Notes under the pieces: model-generated
Databases searched by the model: none
What the model was told of the DNA's origin: nothing
Seen by the model: only the letters and a program-made list of their open reading frames with translations
Translations under genes and position numbers: made by a program
In this document: positions 42,101-57,100 of the stretch, piece after piece
Position numbering within the stretch: the first letter of the stretch is position 1
Layout: each line of letters starts with the position of its first letter
DNA from: Aureobasidium sp. EXF-3400
Lineage: Eukaryota; Ascomycota; Dothideomycetes; Dothideales; Saccotheciaceae
Direction of reading: 5' to 3'
DNA: 64,000 bases
Assembly: GCA_024195585.1 (NCBI GenBank)
Contig: SWBL01000153.1
Span: 49,334 to 113,333 of the forward strand

Positions 42101-45100
42101 ATCTTGAGTTTGGCGATACGTGGGTCCTCTGATTCGGATATCCTTTGCGCAAAGTATTCTTTTAGTTGCTCGCTGCGGTGGGTTTTGCCGCTCGAAGGGA
42201 AGCCGGAGATCAGGATTAGCTTGATCGGGTCGTCAGCGCTTGTTCTTTGCTGTCTACGTGTGCCATGGTTGACTTACCGGCATGGCGGCGCTTTGGTTTT
42301 GGTCTTCGGACAGTTCTGAGAGGAAAGTGACATGACGACTCTGTCCTGTGCTGTTCAATTTACCCGCATTTATCCATGTTGAGAGACTCACCCTGGTCTC
42401 ATCAACAACAAGTTCTATCCTTCTACATCAACTGGAAGACTAAACAGTTCGGATCCTTACACGAGGGAACTGGATCAAATATTATAAAAACACACGTTCT
42501 CCTTAGTGGTGTTGGCCCCGACGAATCGTTTTTCTTGATCTTTTTGCAAAGCATTTATGTTACGACTGATAATTGTTCGCCAGCTTCTCCAAAAGAAATC
42601 CGTCACGCGCAGTGTCTACTTTGAACGACGCTCTGCACTATCAAAAATGTGTTCCCCAAGCCAAAGACAACCATCAATGTAATTCCTTTGGAGATGTTCA
42701 GCACATCGACACCACAAAAGGCCTGACAGATGGACCCTCTCCTAGAGCACGGCCATGAGGACTCCTGCTTGGTCGTGACAATACACATTCCTTTGTCCTC
42801 TTTTGACAGATTCGGCACAGATCAAGGAATGAAGCCACATCTGGATCTCGGCATCTCTCATTGTTCTGCTCGGGCCGGAAACAGTACACACTGTCTACGC
42901 TCTTTGTCATGCGCATCTGACAGTGTGATTAGCCTAGCGGTCGAGATGCCGGTCTGATTCTTTGAGCCCGATTGTCAGGGTATCCTCTCGACCCACAGAT
43001 TTCTCTCTCCTGCTGCCTTGTTGGTGTCTTCGAAGACTACGAACGAAATATGTCTGCAAATCTGCTCACGTTGCTTGGAAACATCACTCTGGATGCTGGG
43101 GGTTGCCCCCATCCCTTCATCAGCGAGAGTCTGTATCCTTATACCCAAGGCTGTAAGTTTATCCCCCATACCTCTATTCATCAGAGTATACTGACCTGAG
43201 TCATACAGACATCGGCGGCCGCAACTGCGCAAAGAACCCTCTCGACTTCACAGGCAACGGCTCAAAATGCTGCGTCCCCTGTCCCCTCTCCGACTGGGTA
43301 AACTCCTCCAACTTCCCAGCCTTAGCAGACGGAGCAGCATGGGTAAACGTCGCCGGCTTCATCCTCTGCGGATTTCTCCTCCTCTCCTACTTAGTGCTTC
43401 CAGCAGCAGCAACAAGACGCTCGTTCCTCAATATCGCACTTCTAGCTGGCATCATGATCATGGAACTCGGGTTCATCATTCCTCTGGCTCAAAAACCTGA
43501 ACAATGCTTTGATCCTTTGACGCCTAATGATATCCACAGTAGTACTTCCTGTGCTGCTACTGGAGGATTGGTGGTTTTTGGCGGTATGTTGACGGTCTGT
43601 TGGATTGTGGTGCGTTCGGTGTTCATGCACCTTCAAATCTGCTGGGATATTGTGCCTGGTAGAGTTGCCATCATTGCTGCCAATATCGCTGCTTGGTCGG
43701 TGACGATTGCACTTACGGCTGCGGTGTTGGCTAAAGTGGGTGTTTCGTATCGGTTTGGAGGATACTGTCATGTCAATGTTGGATCTACGTCAACATACTG
43801 GGGATGGATGATTGGATTTGGAGGCGTGGCGTTGCTGCTCCAAGCTGCCACATTCGTCTACTGTGCGAAAGTATACCTTACAGCTGCTATGCGCGGAAAA
43901 CCGGCTTCAGGCAGCAATGCGGCGAATTCAGTCAAATCGGCATCGAGCAAACGGCAAGCGTGGACAGCAGTACGGCGACTCAAGCAAGTTTTGCTTCTAC
44001 AATGGAGATCTTTGGCTATCGTGGCTCTGGCTATCTTCGTCATCGCATTCGTGTGTATCATCTTCATCTTCAAGGTAGATGCCTACACCATGTCAGCCTT
44101 CGCAAACCCTAACAGAGTTATCCCTTGGGTGCTTTGTATACTCCAACAGCGCAATACGGATAAATGCCTTCCTTTGATCCAGAAACTCATTCTGCCTCAG
44201 GCAATGGCAGTGGCTGTCTTGTATGTAATTGCGTTTGTGGGTGTAGAGGCGTTTGTGTTGCTGTTCAAACCGGAGATCTTCAGGGGTTGGTGGAGGTTCT
44301 TGAAGGCGCCGTTTGATGGAAGGAGGAACAGCAGTACCAGTTCTGCTAACCCGAGTTGGGTGGAGAGACCGCCGAGGTTTGCTATCGATAGGGGGAGTAT
44401 GGTTGCTGTCGACACGCCCGACATGCATGAGACTCAGCATATGGTTGAGAGGCAGGATTCTGTTGTCAGCGAAGGGGATGTCGAGGAGCACGCGCAGTCT
44501 GAGAGGAGAAGGCGGCAGGAAATGGAGAAGCAGTATCATGATATTTGAGAATAATCGTTACAAAGGGTATATATAATATGATCTAATCAAGATCGGGGAA
44601 CTTTCTCAAAAAGTGAGAGGGGCACTCGTAGCCACCAGGGTTGATGTCCAGGTACTTTTGGTGGTAGGCCTCTGCGTCCCACCACTCGCCGGCAGGTAGA
44701 ATTTCAGTGGCAATCTTGCCTTGCTTCCACCACTGCTCTTGCACCTTCTTTGTGACTTCTCTTGCAATCTTCTCCTGCGAGTCGTTGTGGGTGAAGATGC
44801 CGCTGCGGTATTGGCTGCCGACGTCGGGTCCTTGACGATCTTCGGTGGTGGGATCGTGCATGCGGTAGAAGAATTCGAGCAGCTTTTGGTATGACACCTT
44901 GTCGGGGTTGTAGTAGATCTGGAGGGCTTCGGCGTCTGTAAATTTGATTAGCTGCTGTATTTTGCAGAGAGCAGTGGCGGTAAAAACTCACGGCCGGTTC
45001 TTCCAGTGCAAACAGCGCGGTAGCTGGGGTCGTTGGTGTTGCCACCAATGTATCCGACACGGGCGTCCAGCACAGCGTCCTTGGGGAAGTGGTGGCGGTA

Positions 45101-48100
45101 CATGTGCTCGACTCCCCAGAAGCAGCCAGCTGCTACGGTGGCCTTCTCAGTGCCTTCAGGTACGGAGACGGCGCCGGGTCCTTCAGGTCCAAAGCGCATG
45201 GTCGATGATGTGAAAGGGCGCGACAGGCGGGCGAAGAGAGAGTTCATAATGGGTGGTGTGAGGATCGCGACGGCGATGAGTACGATGAGTGTGAGCGGTT
45301 TCGTGGTTGCGGTAGAGCCGGAAAGATGATGCGACAGATAGGCAGGCACAAGTGGGTTGGTTATAGATGGCAGGAGCGGACTTCGACTTCAATTGTACCT
45401 TCCAGAATTGTTCTCGCGCTTTGCTTAGCTAATTAGCTGTGAGCTCGTCATGGACAAGGACCCTCAATTGCCACTTGCGCCGACTCCCCGACCTTCGCCT
45501 CGGCTTTTAGACATCTCTTGGCACCGGCTCTCGAGTCATGATTGACAGAAGGAAGCTTGAAGTTATGAAGACATCTTCTATGCATTACTACTCTATGTAC
45601 AAACGAAAGACTCTACCGAACGTCGTGAATTACTTGGCAAATCAACAATCAACCCATCTTGCCTCATCCTCCTCATCTCTCTTGACTCAGCTACATAACA
45701 GCCTGCTCAGCCCTGATGTCTATATCTATCAGACTAGGAATCTCAGGCATCGGTGGCACTGACGTGTCAAAAGGGTTGACCTCTTCATCCCCGACATCTC
45801 CTGTCGCAGGAGTGGGAGGAATGGTGTCAAGCGCTGTGTGTCTCCATCCCTGTCCGCTGGGCAGAGAGGTAGGACAAGCAAACGAAACACTGTTGCGGAA
45901 GTTGTGACGTGCATTATCGTCGAAGGCTTGGAAAGATGACGATCTGACATGATGGCCCTGCGCAGAAAGCGACCCAGATCGACTGCCGGGAAGAGATCCA
46001 TGAGAGGACGACCGAGCTCCCGATGCTGGAGCGGCACTGAACGCATTCGAGAAGCGACGGAACATTGTTCCAGAGAAGCTCGACGAACGCGATGATGCGC
46101 CGACTGTAGGCGACTCGGGCTCAGCCTCGCCGCTCATCAGGCTGAAGACTCCTTTCAAGGCAGACACGCTGTGTCCGACACTGGTCTTGACCTCGTTCCA
46201 GCTTTCTTCCAGGCGAATGAAGTCGTGCATGTTGCTCTCGAGTGCTGAGAGGTGCTTCAAGACAATCTCGATGCTGTCAGCAATGATGGTGGTACCGGTG
46301 ATCCACACAGCGGCAGCAGTATCCTGGACGCTGCCCGGCTGCTGTTGAATAAGAGAGATGGCTGATGAAGTGGCCTTGTCGATTGCATGGTCCGCCATCT
46401 GCTTCTGCATCTGGACATCGACGAACACCTTACTCTTCTCGTCGCACTCGCCATTGGCAGCATGAGACTCGTGAAGATAGGTCTTCAGACTGTTGTAGAC
46501 GTTTCTGAATGCGTCCTCATGCACATGAGCGATGGAAGCATTCAGATCATCGAGACCGGAAAGGACACTATCAGCATCGTCTCCGAGAGTGGCCGACAAG
46601 GTAGCGACGTGGTTGGTGTTGTCGAACAAGGCTTGAGCCTGCAAAGTTTTGAAGAAGGTAAAGTCGCCAGAACGGTGAGCTGCGTGCAGGTTGTGGCGTA
46701 CAAGGGCGATGCGCTGCTGCCAGTGCAATGTTTTGTTCATGTCGGAGATGATGTTAAATTCTGCCAGCGTAGCTGTTTTCTTGATCTGGAAATGTCGGTC
46801 TGCGTCTGAAAACCGATTAAGAACTCTCTGAAAAACGAAAAAGTATGTATGTACAAGGTGAAGAAGAAAGGTACAACGTCCTGGAGTGCTTGCAAAAGAT
46901 GCTTGAGAGGCAGAAGGAGGACGTGTCGAAACATCTGCTCTGACTTATACCGTTTTCTGAGCCGGCACACCACGGCCGAGATGTTGTCGGTGGCTGCACC
47001 GAATCTTTTTGTTCATCGGGTATACCGACGTACATCAAGCCGGTTCCGACTAGCTGGTTCGTGGGATCTTCGATGACATCTGGTGCATTACCTCGAATTA
47101 GTGTGTATAGAGTTTGTGACAAGGGAAGCTCTTTGTGTCGGAGCTGTTTGCAGTGCTGACGTCGGGCTTGATCAGGTCTTCGCGAAAGGCTCCATTGTGA
47201 ACACGGGATGCCTTGAAAGGACTGCTGCGGTTCTTCTTGCCAAGGTCGTCATCAAGAGACTTCTATGGACGGCCTGTTGCATCACTGATCAGTCTTGAAT
47301 GGATATGGAGCTCCTGTCGTCATCTCTAGAAACTGACACAAAGGAGGAGAAAAGCGAATCATCTTCTTTCCCGACGTTCGGCATGCCGACTGCACATCCG
47401 GTTGCACCTGCCTTCCGATACCTCGTGCAGTTACATTCCAACCACCCCACTCGCTCATTCCGACCTTCAGCTCTGCAACAAGATGCCACCTCCACGATAA
47501 GACAGAAATCGGCTTCTTGACCACCATTACTCTTGATGCCAAAGATGTTATCTGCTGAGAGCTTAGAACGCTGAAGCAGCCCGTCTGAGTTGGAACTGTG
47601 AACGTATCCTTCGCAGTCAAGCACATTGACCACTTGCTCGCATCTACAGGTTGTCTCGTCAATCGCGCGAAGACTAGCGCGTCTTGCACTGTGCAAAGCT
47701 CAACGATGATTCATGTGCATGAGCTGGCTCAGTCGAGCTGTTCGGCATTGCGAGTTGATTTGGGTAGACACAGGTAAGTCCACTCAAGTCGTGTTTATCA
47801 ACTGCACGGGTCAGAGAGATCGAGCATCCACCGACAATACATCACCAAAACAAAGGATCAGTCTCATCTATCGAGAACACATAGACAATACAAACCAGCG
47901 CTTTACCAGCACGACTGGATTTTGCGGCCGCGCTCTATCTTTGTCCTTGATTGAAAGCGGTAGAAGTCGTTGACATTGGCGGCGCTGTGTTCGTACAAAG
48001 AATGTTGCCGAAAGCGGACGCCACAACCTCTCAATAGAATTACCACCATTTTATCACGCCCTTTCACGATCCCAATAGTTGTTTTTCTATATATGCTATT

Positions 48101-51100
48101 CGTTAGCACTGCTTGGTTTGCCACACAATAACCAAAATTATGCGTTTCTCAATTCTTATTATCACCTCCGCGGCTGTCGCTGCGGTAGGAACAACCGCCA
48201 TCGAGACTGCTGGTAAGTTTGATTCTTTTATATCTGCTGACTGGAACACTAACAATATTGCAGAAGTCCCTGGCTACCACCCTATTCCCAAAGCTGCTAC
48301 CAACAAATACTCTCACCATGTCCCCGGACCCATCCCTGACTTTGCAACGGGCGCGTTCGAGCCAACATACATGCCTGAGGAGGACCTGCACCCTAATGGC
48401 GTCCACGCTCGTAGCGTCACTTCAGCTTCGACAACTGCACAACCCACTTCAGCTGCCGATGGACCGGCCGACGGCAGCTACGAGGCTTTCGTGCAGTGGA
48501 TGAAGACTCGCATCGGTCAGGCAGCCTTTGAAACAGCCGAAACCAGTCATGTTGCCCGCAGCGTAGCCCCTTCGCCAAGTGCAAAGGCTGAAGTCGCAGA
48601 CCAACCGGCTGACGATACTTACGAGGCTTTCAAGAATTGGATCGAGGCCCTCTATCCCGGAGAAATCCCTGAAGAGACCAAGCAGAAGCTCCACGCTCGT
48701 GGTACTTCAACACCAGCGCATGTCACGCAAACCACGCATGTCACCACAGCAACAGCTGGTCCTGCCGATGGTAGTTACGAGGCTTTCAAGCACTGGATGA
48801 AGATCCGCTATCCTCACGGCATTCCTCAGGAAGACGAAGTCAAGAATGTTGCCCGTTCCCTCGATGAGCACGAAGACTCTACTTCCGAGGAGTACCACGA
48901 GCTCAACGCTAGATCTGCCGAAGACCATGTGCAACAGGAGCTCGACTGGAGCCAGTACTGGCCCAAGGAGGAAGAAGAGCACTTGCATGCCAGATCTGCC
49001 GAAGATGAAGACCATGAGTATGGTAGCCCCATCGAAGCTCGTTCCGAGGCAGAGGGTGATTTCTCCTATGGAGGAACTTTCGAGGAGTTCCTTGCCCGCC
49101 AGGGTATCAGTCCTGAAGAGTTCGCCCAAGCCGGAGAACCCACCGAGTCGCATGTAGAGGAGCCCAAGCCTCAGGCACCAGTCGAGTCTGTCCCTGTAGT
49201 CTCTGAGGTCGCTGCTTCGCCAGCTGCCGCTCCTACCCCCAAGCCTACTTCAGCCGTAACTTCATCGGCAACCACTTCCACATCTGCATCGCAGTGGACT
49301 GGAGAGACCGCCACAGCCTCATCCGGCACCGCCGCCACCAACGTTCAAGCACGCTCTGTGAGTTCCCACTACCGTTTCCGTCACCACTCAGCACATGCGT
49401 CGGACAGTGGTACGGCAACTGCATCTTCTGCAACCAGCTCTACCACTACCACAAGTCGCAAGGGATTCTTCAATCTTCCCTGGTAGCTGAGTGGTGGGGC
49501 TGTTGCTGTAAAGAAGAAGATGCTGACTGTTTTTTTGAGGTCTTCCACGGATAGAGACCGCTTGTCCATAAATTGAAATATTTCCTATGTAACGAATCAA
49601 ATCTCATTCATCTTTCTACACGCTTCTTTTCTGTTCCATTGCAAGTGCTGCACGGGAAATTACTTGATTTGGACAATGGTCGTGTTCAGTCTTGCTGGAC
49701 AAAGGTTCACACACTCAAGAAACGCTTGTCAATACAGACTATTTGTGGGATACCAGGCGCCTGACGCGAACCTTTTGCCCCAACAGTCCCTATATGGCCA
49801 TCTCAATGGAGTTACTAGCTGCCGCTGTGTTCTCGCCCTATAAAAGAATATAGTCACACTCCATCTCTCAAAATGGCCCGTCCTACTTTTGTCAGAGTGG
49901 CGGGTATTTCATTGTAGTGTTCCGAGGTCCGGTGTTAGTTTCGCTTCGTCTTGCTAGAAGTGGCCTTTGTCACCCGAGTCTGGATGTGTCTCCTACCGCA
50001 AACGTCCATTTCCTATAGTTCGTGCTCGACTTCAGGAGCAAAGACGAGTCCTTCACAAGGGAAGAAAACACCATTCACTAGGCAAAGCCGCGTCCTTCAC
50101 TTTGTGCCGATCATTGCTGCAATCAGCCACATAAATAGATTCCTCGTCCCCAGTATCTGGGTCTTTCTATTCACTCACAAGAGTTCAATCTCATTGTGAA
50201 ATCTTCTTCGACGGACTGAGGGTCACTTGTACATATCTCTCTTCTCTTCGGGCCGTCATCGTTATTATTGCACATATCACACCCCTTCATCCCTCGTTTC
50301 CCACCCCACCAACTTCAAAACAGATCAACATGCACCTTTCCAGCATTCTGTTCGGTCTCGCCGGCCTCCTGGTCTCGGCCAGCGCCAAACCCGCCAACGG
50401 CACTGTTTACAAACACTTTGATTGCGGTGTTGACATCAGCCGCGCCAGCGAGCACTTCAACAAGACTGTGCGTCTGATGCACCAAGGCGTCTTCAAGGCA
50501 CACAGCGGCACACAGGTCGCCGGTCTCACAGTTCGCGAAGCCAAAGCCCCCATCATTGTCGATGTCGCTTTCCACATCGTCACCACAGCCGCAAAGGCCG
50601 GCACCATCACTCAGAAGATGGCTGACGACGAGCTCGCCGTCATGAACAAGGCTTACGCACCCAGCAATGTTTCATTCAACCGCATTGCCACCACCTTCAC
50701 TGTCAACGACGCATGGGCAGTTGGTCAAGACGCCGATGCCACTGCTATGAAGAGTGCCCTTCGCAATGGCACTTACCGCACCCTCAACGTCTACTTCATG
50801 ACCGACCTCACCGGTAGCATTCTTGGCACGTGCAGTCTTCCCACCAACATTGGTCCCGGCACTCCCGCTCCCAGCACGTACAGTAGCGACGGCTGCATGA
50901 TTCAAGCCAACACCATGCCCGGCGGCAACATCTACAGCTTCAACCTGGGTATGACCACCGTCCACGAGACTGGCCACTGGATGGGTTTGCTGCATACTTT
51001 CGAAGGCTACAGCTGTACTGGCAACGGTGATTTCGTCAGCGATACTCCCATGCAGAGTACCAGCACTGATGGTTGTCCTGCAAAGCCGCCAAAGGACAGC

Positions 51101-54100
51101 TGCCCGCAGACTGCTGGTGTGGATCCTATTCATAACTACATGGATTACTCGGACGACTCGTGCTACACTGGTTTCACTGGCGGCCAGACCAAGAGAATGG
51201 CAAACATGTGGGCTACCTACAGACAGGGTCGCTAGAGTTCTTAGATGCCGTGATGATGAAAACGGTTGTGGTTGTTAATGTTTGGAGGAGCCATACGAAT
51301 GCGTGTGAAAGCGACTCCTTCTTTTCTTTTCCTGTACATGCCTTTTTCTCTTCTGTTTCTTTGATAGCTGCGAACGAATGCATAACGAACGGGCGTTTGT
51401 TTTCTCTTTCTCTGTATCTTCTCTTATGCAATTTACCAAAGTGAGGCAGTCGTTGTGGGGATGCGAAGTGAAGTGATGTGTCAAGGAACGTGGGTATAGC
51501 GTGACACGAGGAATGCGGATTATGACACTTCCGGACCCAGCCTTGCCCCTGTCTTGACTTACCAGACGCAATGTTGCTATAATTGTTTCTAACAATGCAT
51601 TGATGGAATGTCTCATCTAATGCAGGCAGGAATGCGGCTTTCCAGCTCGGGCCTTCTCACCGTTTTGAGATCAAGAATTCGCGGTAGTTTTGTATAGGGG
51701 GTCAAGTGTTCTCCGGTATGCACAGCTTTTGTATGGCTCTCCAAACTGTGTGATGAGGAACATGTTATACATCACACAGCTTGATAGTAGGCTGCAAAGC
51801 CTCGAATGCAGCATCAAACCCCCCGGTTTCTCTTTCCATGGTTCCTTCATTTGATCGCTAACACACAAATGTCTCATTTTGCTTGGATCGGCCGTCAGTT
51901 CGCGCCAGACTTGAGCCCACAACCTGATTTGCAGCTGGAGAATACGGCAGCGTTATGGATTCCTAACCAATCAGCGCCGCAATGGTCCGTCTCAGCACTA
52001 CAGCCGTCCTCATATCCGGCTGTCGTGGTATCGAAGTGTGCATAAGCTCTGCTGGTTATACAGTCTAGGCTGTTGGAGCCAACGCACTTTTTCCCCTTCC
52101 TGTAAGTTGTGTCAGTTGTTTGTACGAGTACTCAGGTGTTTTTGAGTGAGAGGTCATCATATTTACCCTTTATACTGATGCTTCATCTCGACACTGACGG
52201 AATTAAGCTCTTGGTACTGATCGATCTTGAAAGAAAAGGTGGATGAGTCGCAATTCAACTGTGAGAGTAGAGTTAGCGAAAGTTCTGCTTAGACGCATGT
52301 CACTATGAGCATAGAGATGTACCCAGTTTGAGGGCGCTGTCCCTTCTGCCCAGGCTGCTCTACAATTCGTTTGATTGCTAGTAGCTGGATCTTTGACCGT
52401 TATCAGCACCGAAGCGCGATGGCTCCCATGTTGGTCTGCATATACGGTAAGGCCTGTGTAAGAGGTTTGGAATGAAGCCGCTGTCGCAAATGATAGCGGA
52501 AGGCAGAGTAGTGTTGCAGCGTAATAGGCGAGCATGATGCACGGATGTTAGATGAGATATGTATTATCAAATAGGGCGAAAGCTTGAATTATGGCCGGGT
52601 GTTAGGCATTATATGTATTTGCTTCCCGCTTCCATTATAGGTTGTATACCGTTCAAAACGTGGTTCGGGAACTAGCGAAAAAGGCCAAAGCTAACGATTT
52701 CGCGTGGTCGGAATCGATGGCATACTTCTAGTTGAATTGAGCCGTTGAATCCGTGCTACCGTGGCCGAACAACGGCATGACATTTTCCCAGAATTGGTCG
52801 AGCGCTTGACTTTTTGTAACATCTTTCACCTCCCTACGAGCAGTATTTTCGTCTGACTGTCGCAAGGTAGGGATACAAATTGAAGCGTTATTGACAATCT
52901 CAGAATATCCAACATTCTAGCTCGACTTTCTCCTTTGCTGACGTACATTGGACAAAACAAACAGATGATGATACAGAGATGGTTGAAAGTGTTATAAAGT
53001 GGTAATTGGACCGGGCACAGGGTATTTCCACTGCTAGAAATGAAATGAGGGTGCGAGTCCGAAGTCGAGACCCAGACATACACGTTGACCGTGAGAAGGG
53101 ACTAGTCTTGTGTATGATCGGAGTCTTCCCTCGACCTACCTGGAAGATGTAGCTGTATGTATCTGTTATGATGTCTAGATCATAAACCACAGATGCAACA
53201 CTGTGCATCATTTCTTCTTCAACCTACGACTGTCCGGGTGCCAGATCCCGGAGACAGGCGCAGAGGTTGCTCAAATCAGACCTTTGCAGACTCCATCTCA
53301 TGCGTACCAATGTTCCTCAACCTTGTTGTCATTCACCTTTCTTTCTGATCCGGTATCATCTTTGTCGCTGCCACCTTTGGGGTGCTCAAGAGCTGAAGCC
53401 TGAGAATATGTTCGAGAACATCGGTCCAAGACGGACGAATCTTCGAGTTGGATAGCCCATGAGCTTCTTCGATTGTGCCTTTGCCCCGTTGTCCCGGCAA
53501 GCATCATGGTGACTACGACGTGCTAGGCCGCTAAAGTCTCGGGTCACGGCGGCGTGGCAGTCGATGAAAATCTGAGGTTGAAGAATGCGGTATTGCCCCT
53601 TTTCTTTTCCGCTGGAGGTAGGGAGCAGAGGCGGCGTGAAGGATCGTAGTCAGCTTCTTCTTGTCGACAGTCGCCGGTCGGTCGCACGAGGCCGCGAGCA
53701 GCGAGGGAAAGTTGTCTAAATGGCTAGCAAGCATGGATCAATAGTTCGCTCGTCAGATGAAGACTATGGTCGTCCTCGCCATAGCTGTCGCCGCCGCCGC
53801 CATGGTTGTGTCATTATCATTTCCGATGGTTACTGGGTCGGGCACAGTCTGAAGTACAGTCTCTCACGACGCAGCGTCAGTGACTGGCGACCAACGGGAT
53901 GGGGGCGCCGGTATACTCCACCGGCTGCAGCCTAGCGGCCCGATACTGAGGACGAGCACTGCGAGAGAGCCATGATACTGATGTTGTGATCAGCTGACTG
54001 GACATGACTCGTAGAGATTAGCCGTCCCCGAAGAGATACCGAAGCCAATCACGGACGCTCCCATTTCCCGGGACCTATCTGTCGAGCTGTCCATCCAGCA

Positions 54101-57100
54101 ATAAGCCGTTAGTCTCATGTGTTCTGGACATCAATGCTGGTGAGTGAGGGCCATGTTCGAAGACGATTCCAACACACTCTGCGAAATCCATCAGCTCAAG
54201 CGCTCGGTTGCTGTTGGAGAACCCAAACAAAACGCCCCGGAAGCGTTAAGATGAGACGTAGATTAGGTGATCCCTTCCATCGAGTCCCTTCACGAACGGA
54301 CATGGCTTGTACCTGCATTCTCATTCCTTCGCACCAAAAAAATTTGTCTGGCGCCTGAGCTGACACAGAAGTCGACAATTGTCAAGAATAACATCCTTCC
54401 TGGGCTTGTCGCGACCTAAGGGTCGATAAATCACTCCAGACATTTTTTTCGCAGATGATACGTAACTGCCAATTACTGCTCTGATCCTGGAGGTATAATC
54501 AACTCTACGGCCGTAAAGAGTAATTCTTGCATATTGCGCGAAGCTACGGAGTACTGTTCTGTCTGCTTCGCAGTCGCGCCACTTACCACTCTGCTTAGCA
54601 AGCAAGCAACACATGTCGCAACTCAACGACAGCCTGAGAGTTGGCTTAGTCATTTGACACCTGGCTGCAACCAGTGCGATGGGCGTGCTTAGAGATCAGG
54701 CAGAGTTGTTGCTCGTCACTACCTGGGATCCTATGAGATACAAATGGGAGCTGAATATTGGATCATGGCAGTGAGCATAGTCGCACCTTCTCCTGCAAAC
54801 ACAGTTCTCTAACTCCAAGTTACTTTTTGATTCATTATGCCTATGGTCGAGACGTGTCCAGAAAAGCTCGGTGCTTCTACCTCGCTGTCCATGGAGCCGG
54901 ATTTGGTAACTCTGGATGTCGAAGGTGCAACACCCGTGTCCACTGAATCGACATGTACTGTTCGTGGCTTCAAGGTAAGCTCTCCGCCATACGAGATTGC
55001 AGTCCGTTTTCAGTCTTCTTGCTGACTCGCTGTAGTGGGTTCTGGTAGTCGTCTCCGTACTGTTCTCCATGTTCATGTACTCCCTCGATGGCACCATCGT
55101 CGCCGACCTTGTCCCGTCCATTGTCAACGAATTCGACAGCGTCCCGCTTCTTCCCTGGCTCTCAGTAGGCTTCATGGTTGGCAGTATCGTCACCGTACTA
55201 CCTCTTGGGAAACTCTTCAACAAATATAATGCCAAGTGGCTGTATATCATCTCAGTCGGCTTGTTCCTGGCTTCTTCCGCCCTCTGTGGCGCTGCTCCAA
55301 CTATGAGTGCCATGATCGTTGGCCGCGTCTTCCTCGGCATGTCCGGAAACGGCATCTACTTCGGCATCATGACACTGCTATCAGTCTACACCGACGACAA
55401 GGAGAGGCCGATGTACCTCAGCTTAGTTGGCTTGGTCTGGGGCATTGGAACAGTCCTTGGGCCCGTCGTCGGAGGAGGGTTTGACAAGATCAGCTGGCGT
55501 TGGGCCTTCTATCTGAACCTCATCATCGGAGGTATTTTTGCCCCCGTTTATCTCTTCATGCTTCCCTCGTTTGATCCGCAGTTCAGGACTGTCTCATTCT
55601 CGGAACGGGCTAGAAACTTCGATGTTTTGGGCGCTGCATTGTCGATTGCTTCGATTATCTGCTTGGTCATGGCCATCAATTTCGGGAACGCATTATACGC
55701 ATGGAACAGCGGTCAGATCATCTCCATGTTTGTCCTCTCTTTCGTTCTCATGGTTGCATTCAGTATACAGCAAAAGTTCGCCTGGTTCACTACAAAAGCT
55801 GAGCGCATGTTTCCTACTCCCCTCATGAGGAACAAGGAGGCCAATCTGCTCTTCATCTGCGCCGCTTGTGCTAACACTGCCGGATTCCTGCCCATCTACT
55901 ACCTCCCTGTATATTTCCAATTCTCACGATGAGATGACGCACTTGGAGCGGCTGTACGTCTTCTGCCCTTGATCACCATCTTGAGCGCTACAATCATTGT
56001 CAATGGATATCTCATGAGCAAGCTGGGCTACTACCAACCATGGTACATCGGTGGCGCCGCTCTTGCTCTAGTCGGCAATGTCCTCGCCTCTCGTATGAGC
56101 ACAAAAACCAGCATCTCCGCCATCTATGGCTACGAGGTGTTGATTGCTCTTGGTAGCGGTGCTTTCATCCAAGCTGGTTATCCGACGATCCAGACCGTGG
56201 TTCCCGCCGAAGACACATCATATGCTATCGCTTACATGATGCTCGCCCAGTTCACCGGCATTGTCATGGGTCTCTCAATTGGTGGTGCCATCTTCATCAA
56301 CGAAGCACTCAAATATCTCAAAGCTTTGTTGCCTATATTGCCTGGATCCCAGTTGCGCAGTGTCATCAGCGGGACATCATCTGATGCTATCAGCAGTAAC
56401 CTTGCAGAGCTTCGCGAGGAGATCGTTGTCGTCGTGGTTGAAAGCCTCCGCAAGATGTGAGTATACACAATCTGCACAAGGCTCCTCACACAGTCAGCTA
56501 ATGCTTAATGCTAGCTTTATCCCATCGTATGTCGCTGCTGCTGTCGCACTCGTTGCCGCCGTCTTCTTGAAGGTAAGATCAAAACTCCACCACTATGTCT
56601 ACGTCATAGTAACCATTTCAGCTAACTCTAGTGCATGTGTAGTGACATAGAGCTTTCCATTCTGAACGTGGGAGCCGGTAGATCTATTACCCACCTTGGC
56701 TCCTTCGCCCTACATCCACACTAAAGGCAGCAATCCCCTTCATGTCAATCTCGACAATCAGATTCCGATGCAACTCAACTCGCCCAGCATACAGGAGATT
56801 GCACGATTTGGAAAAACACATATTCCACAGGGTTTGTCTACAGCAGATATGGATATTCAGCATTCCTAGACAACCACAGCAGCAGCACCCGCCAATACAG
56901 CACCCATCCCCCAAGCCCAACCAGTCACTTCAGCCGCAATTCGAGGAGCTTGTCCCTTACTGCTAGCCGTGACCGTCGCCGTAACCGTAACACTTTGCGT
57001 ACTGATATACGCAGTACTGTTTGTTCCATTCGACACATTGGCGATAGCAGCCGAAGCCGCCGAACTCAAGGCCGGCAGCAAAGAAGTTGGTGAAGACGGG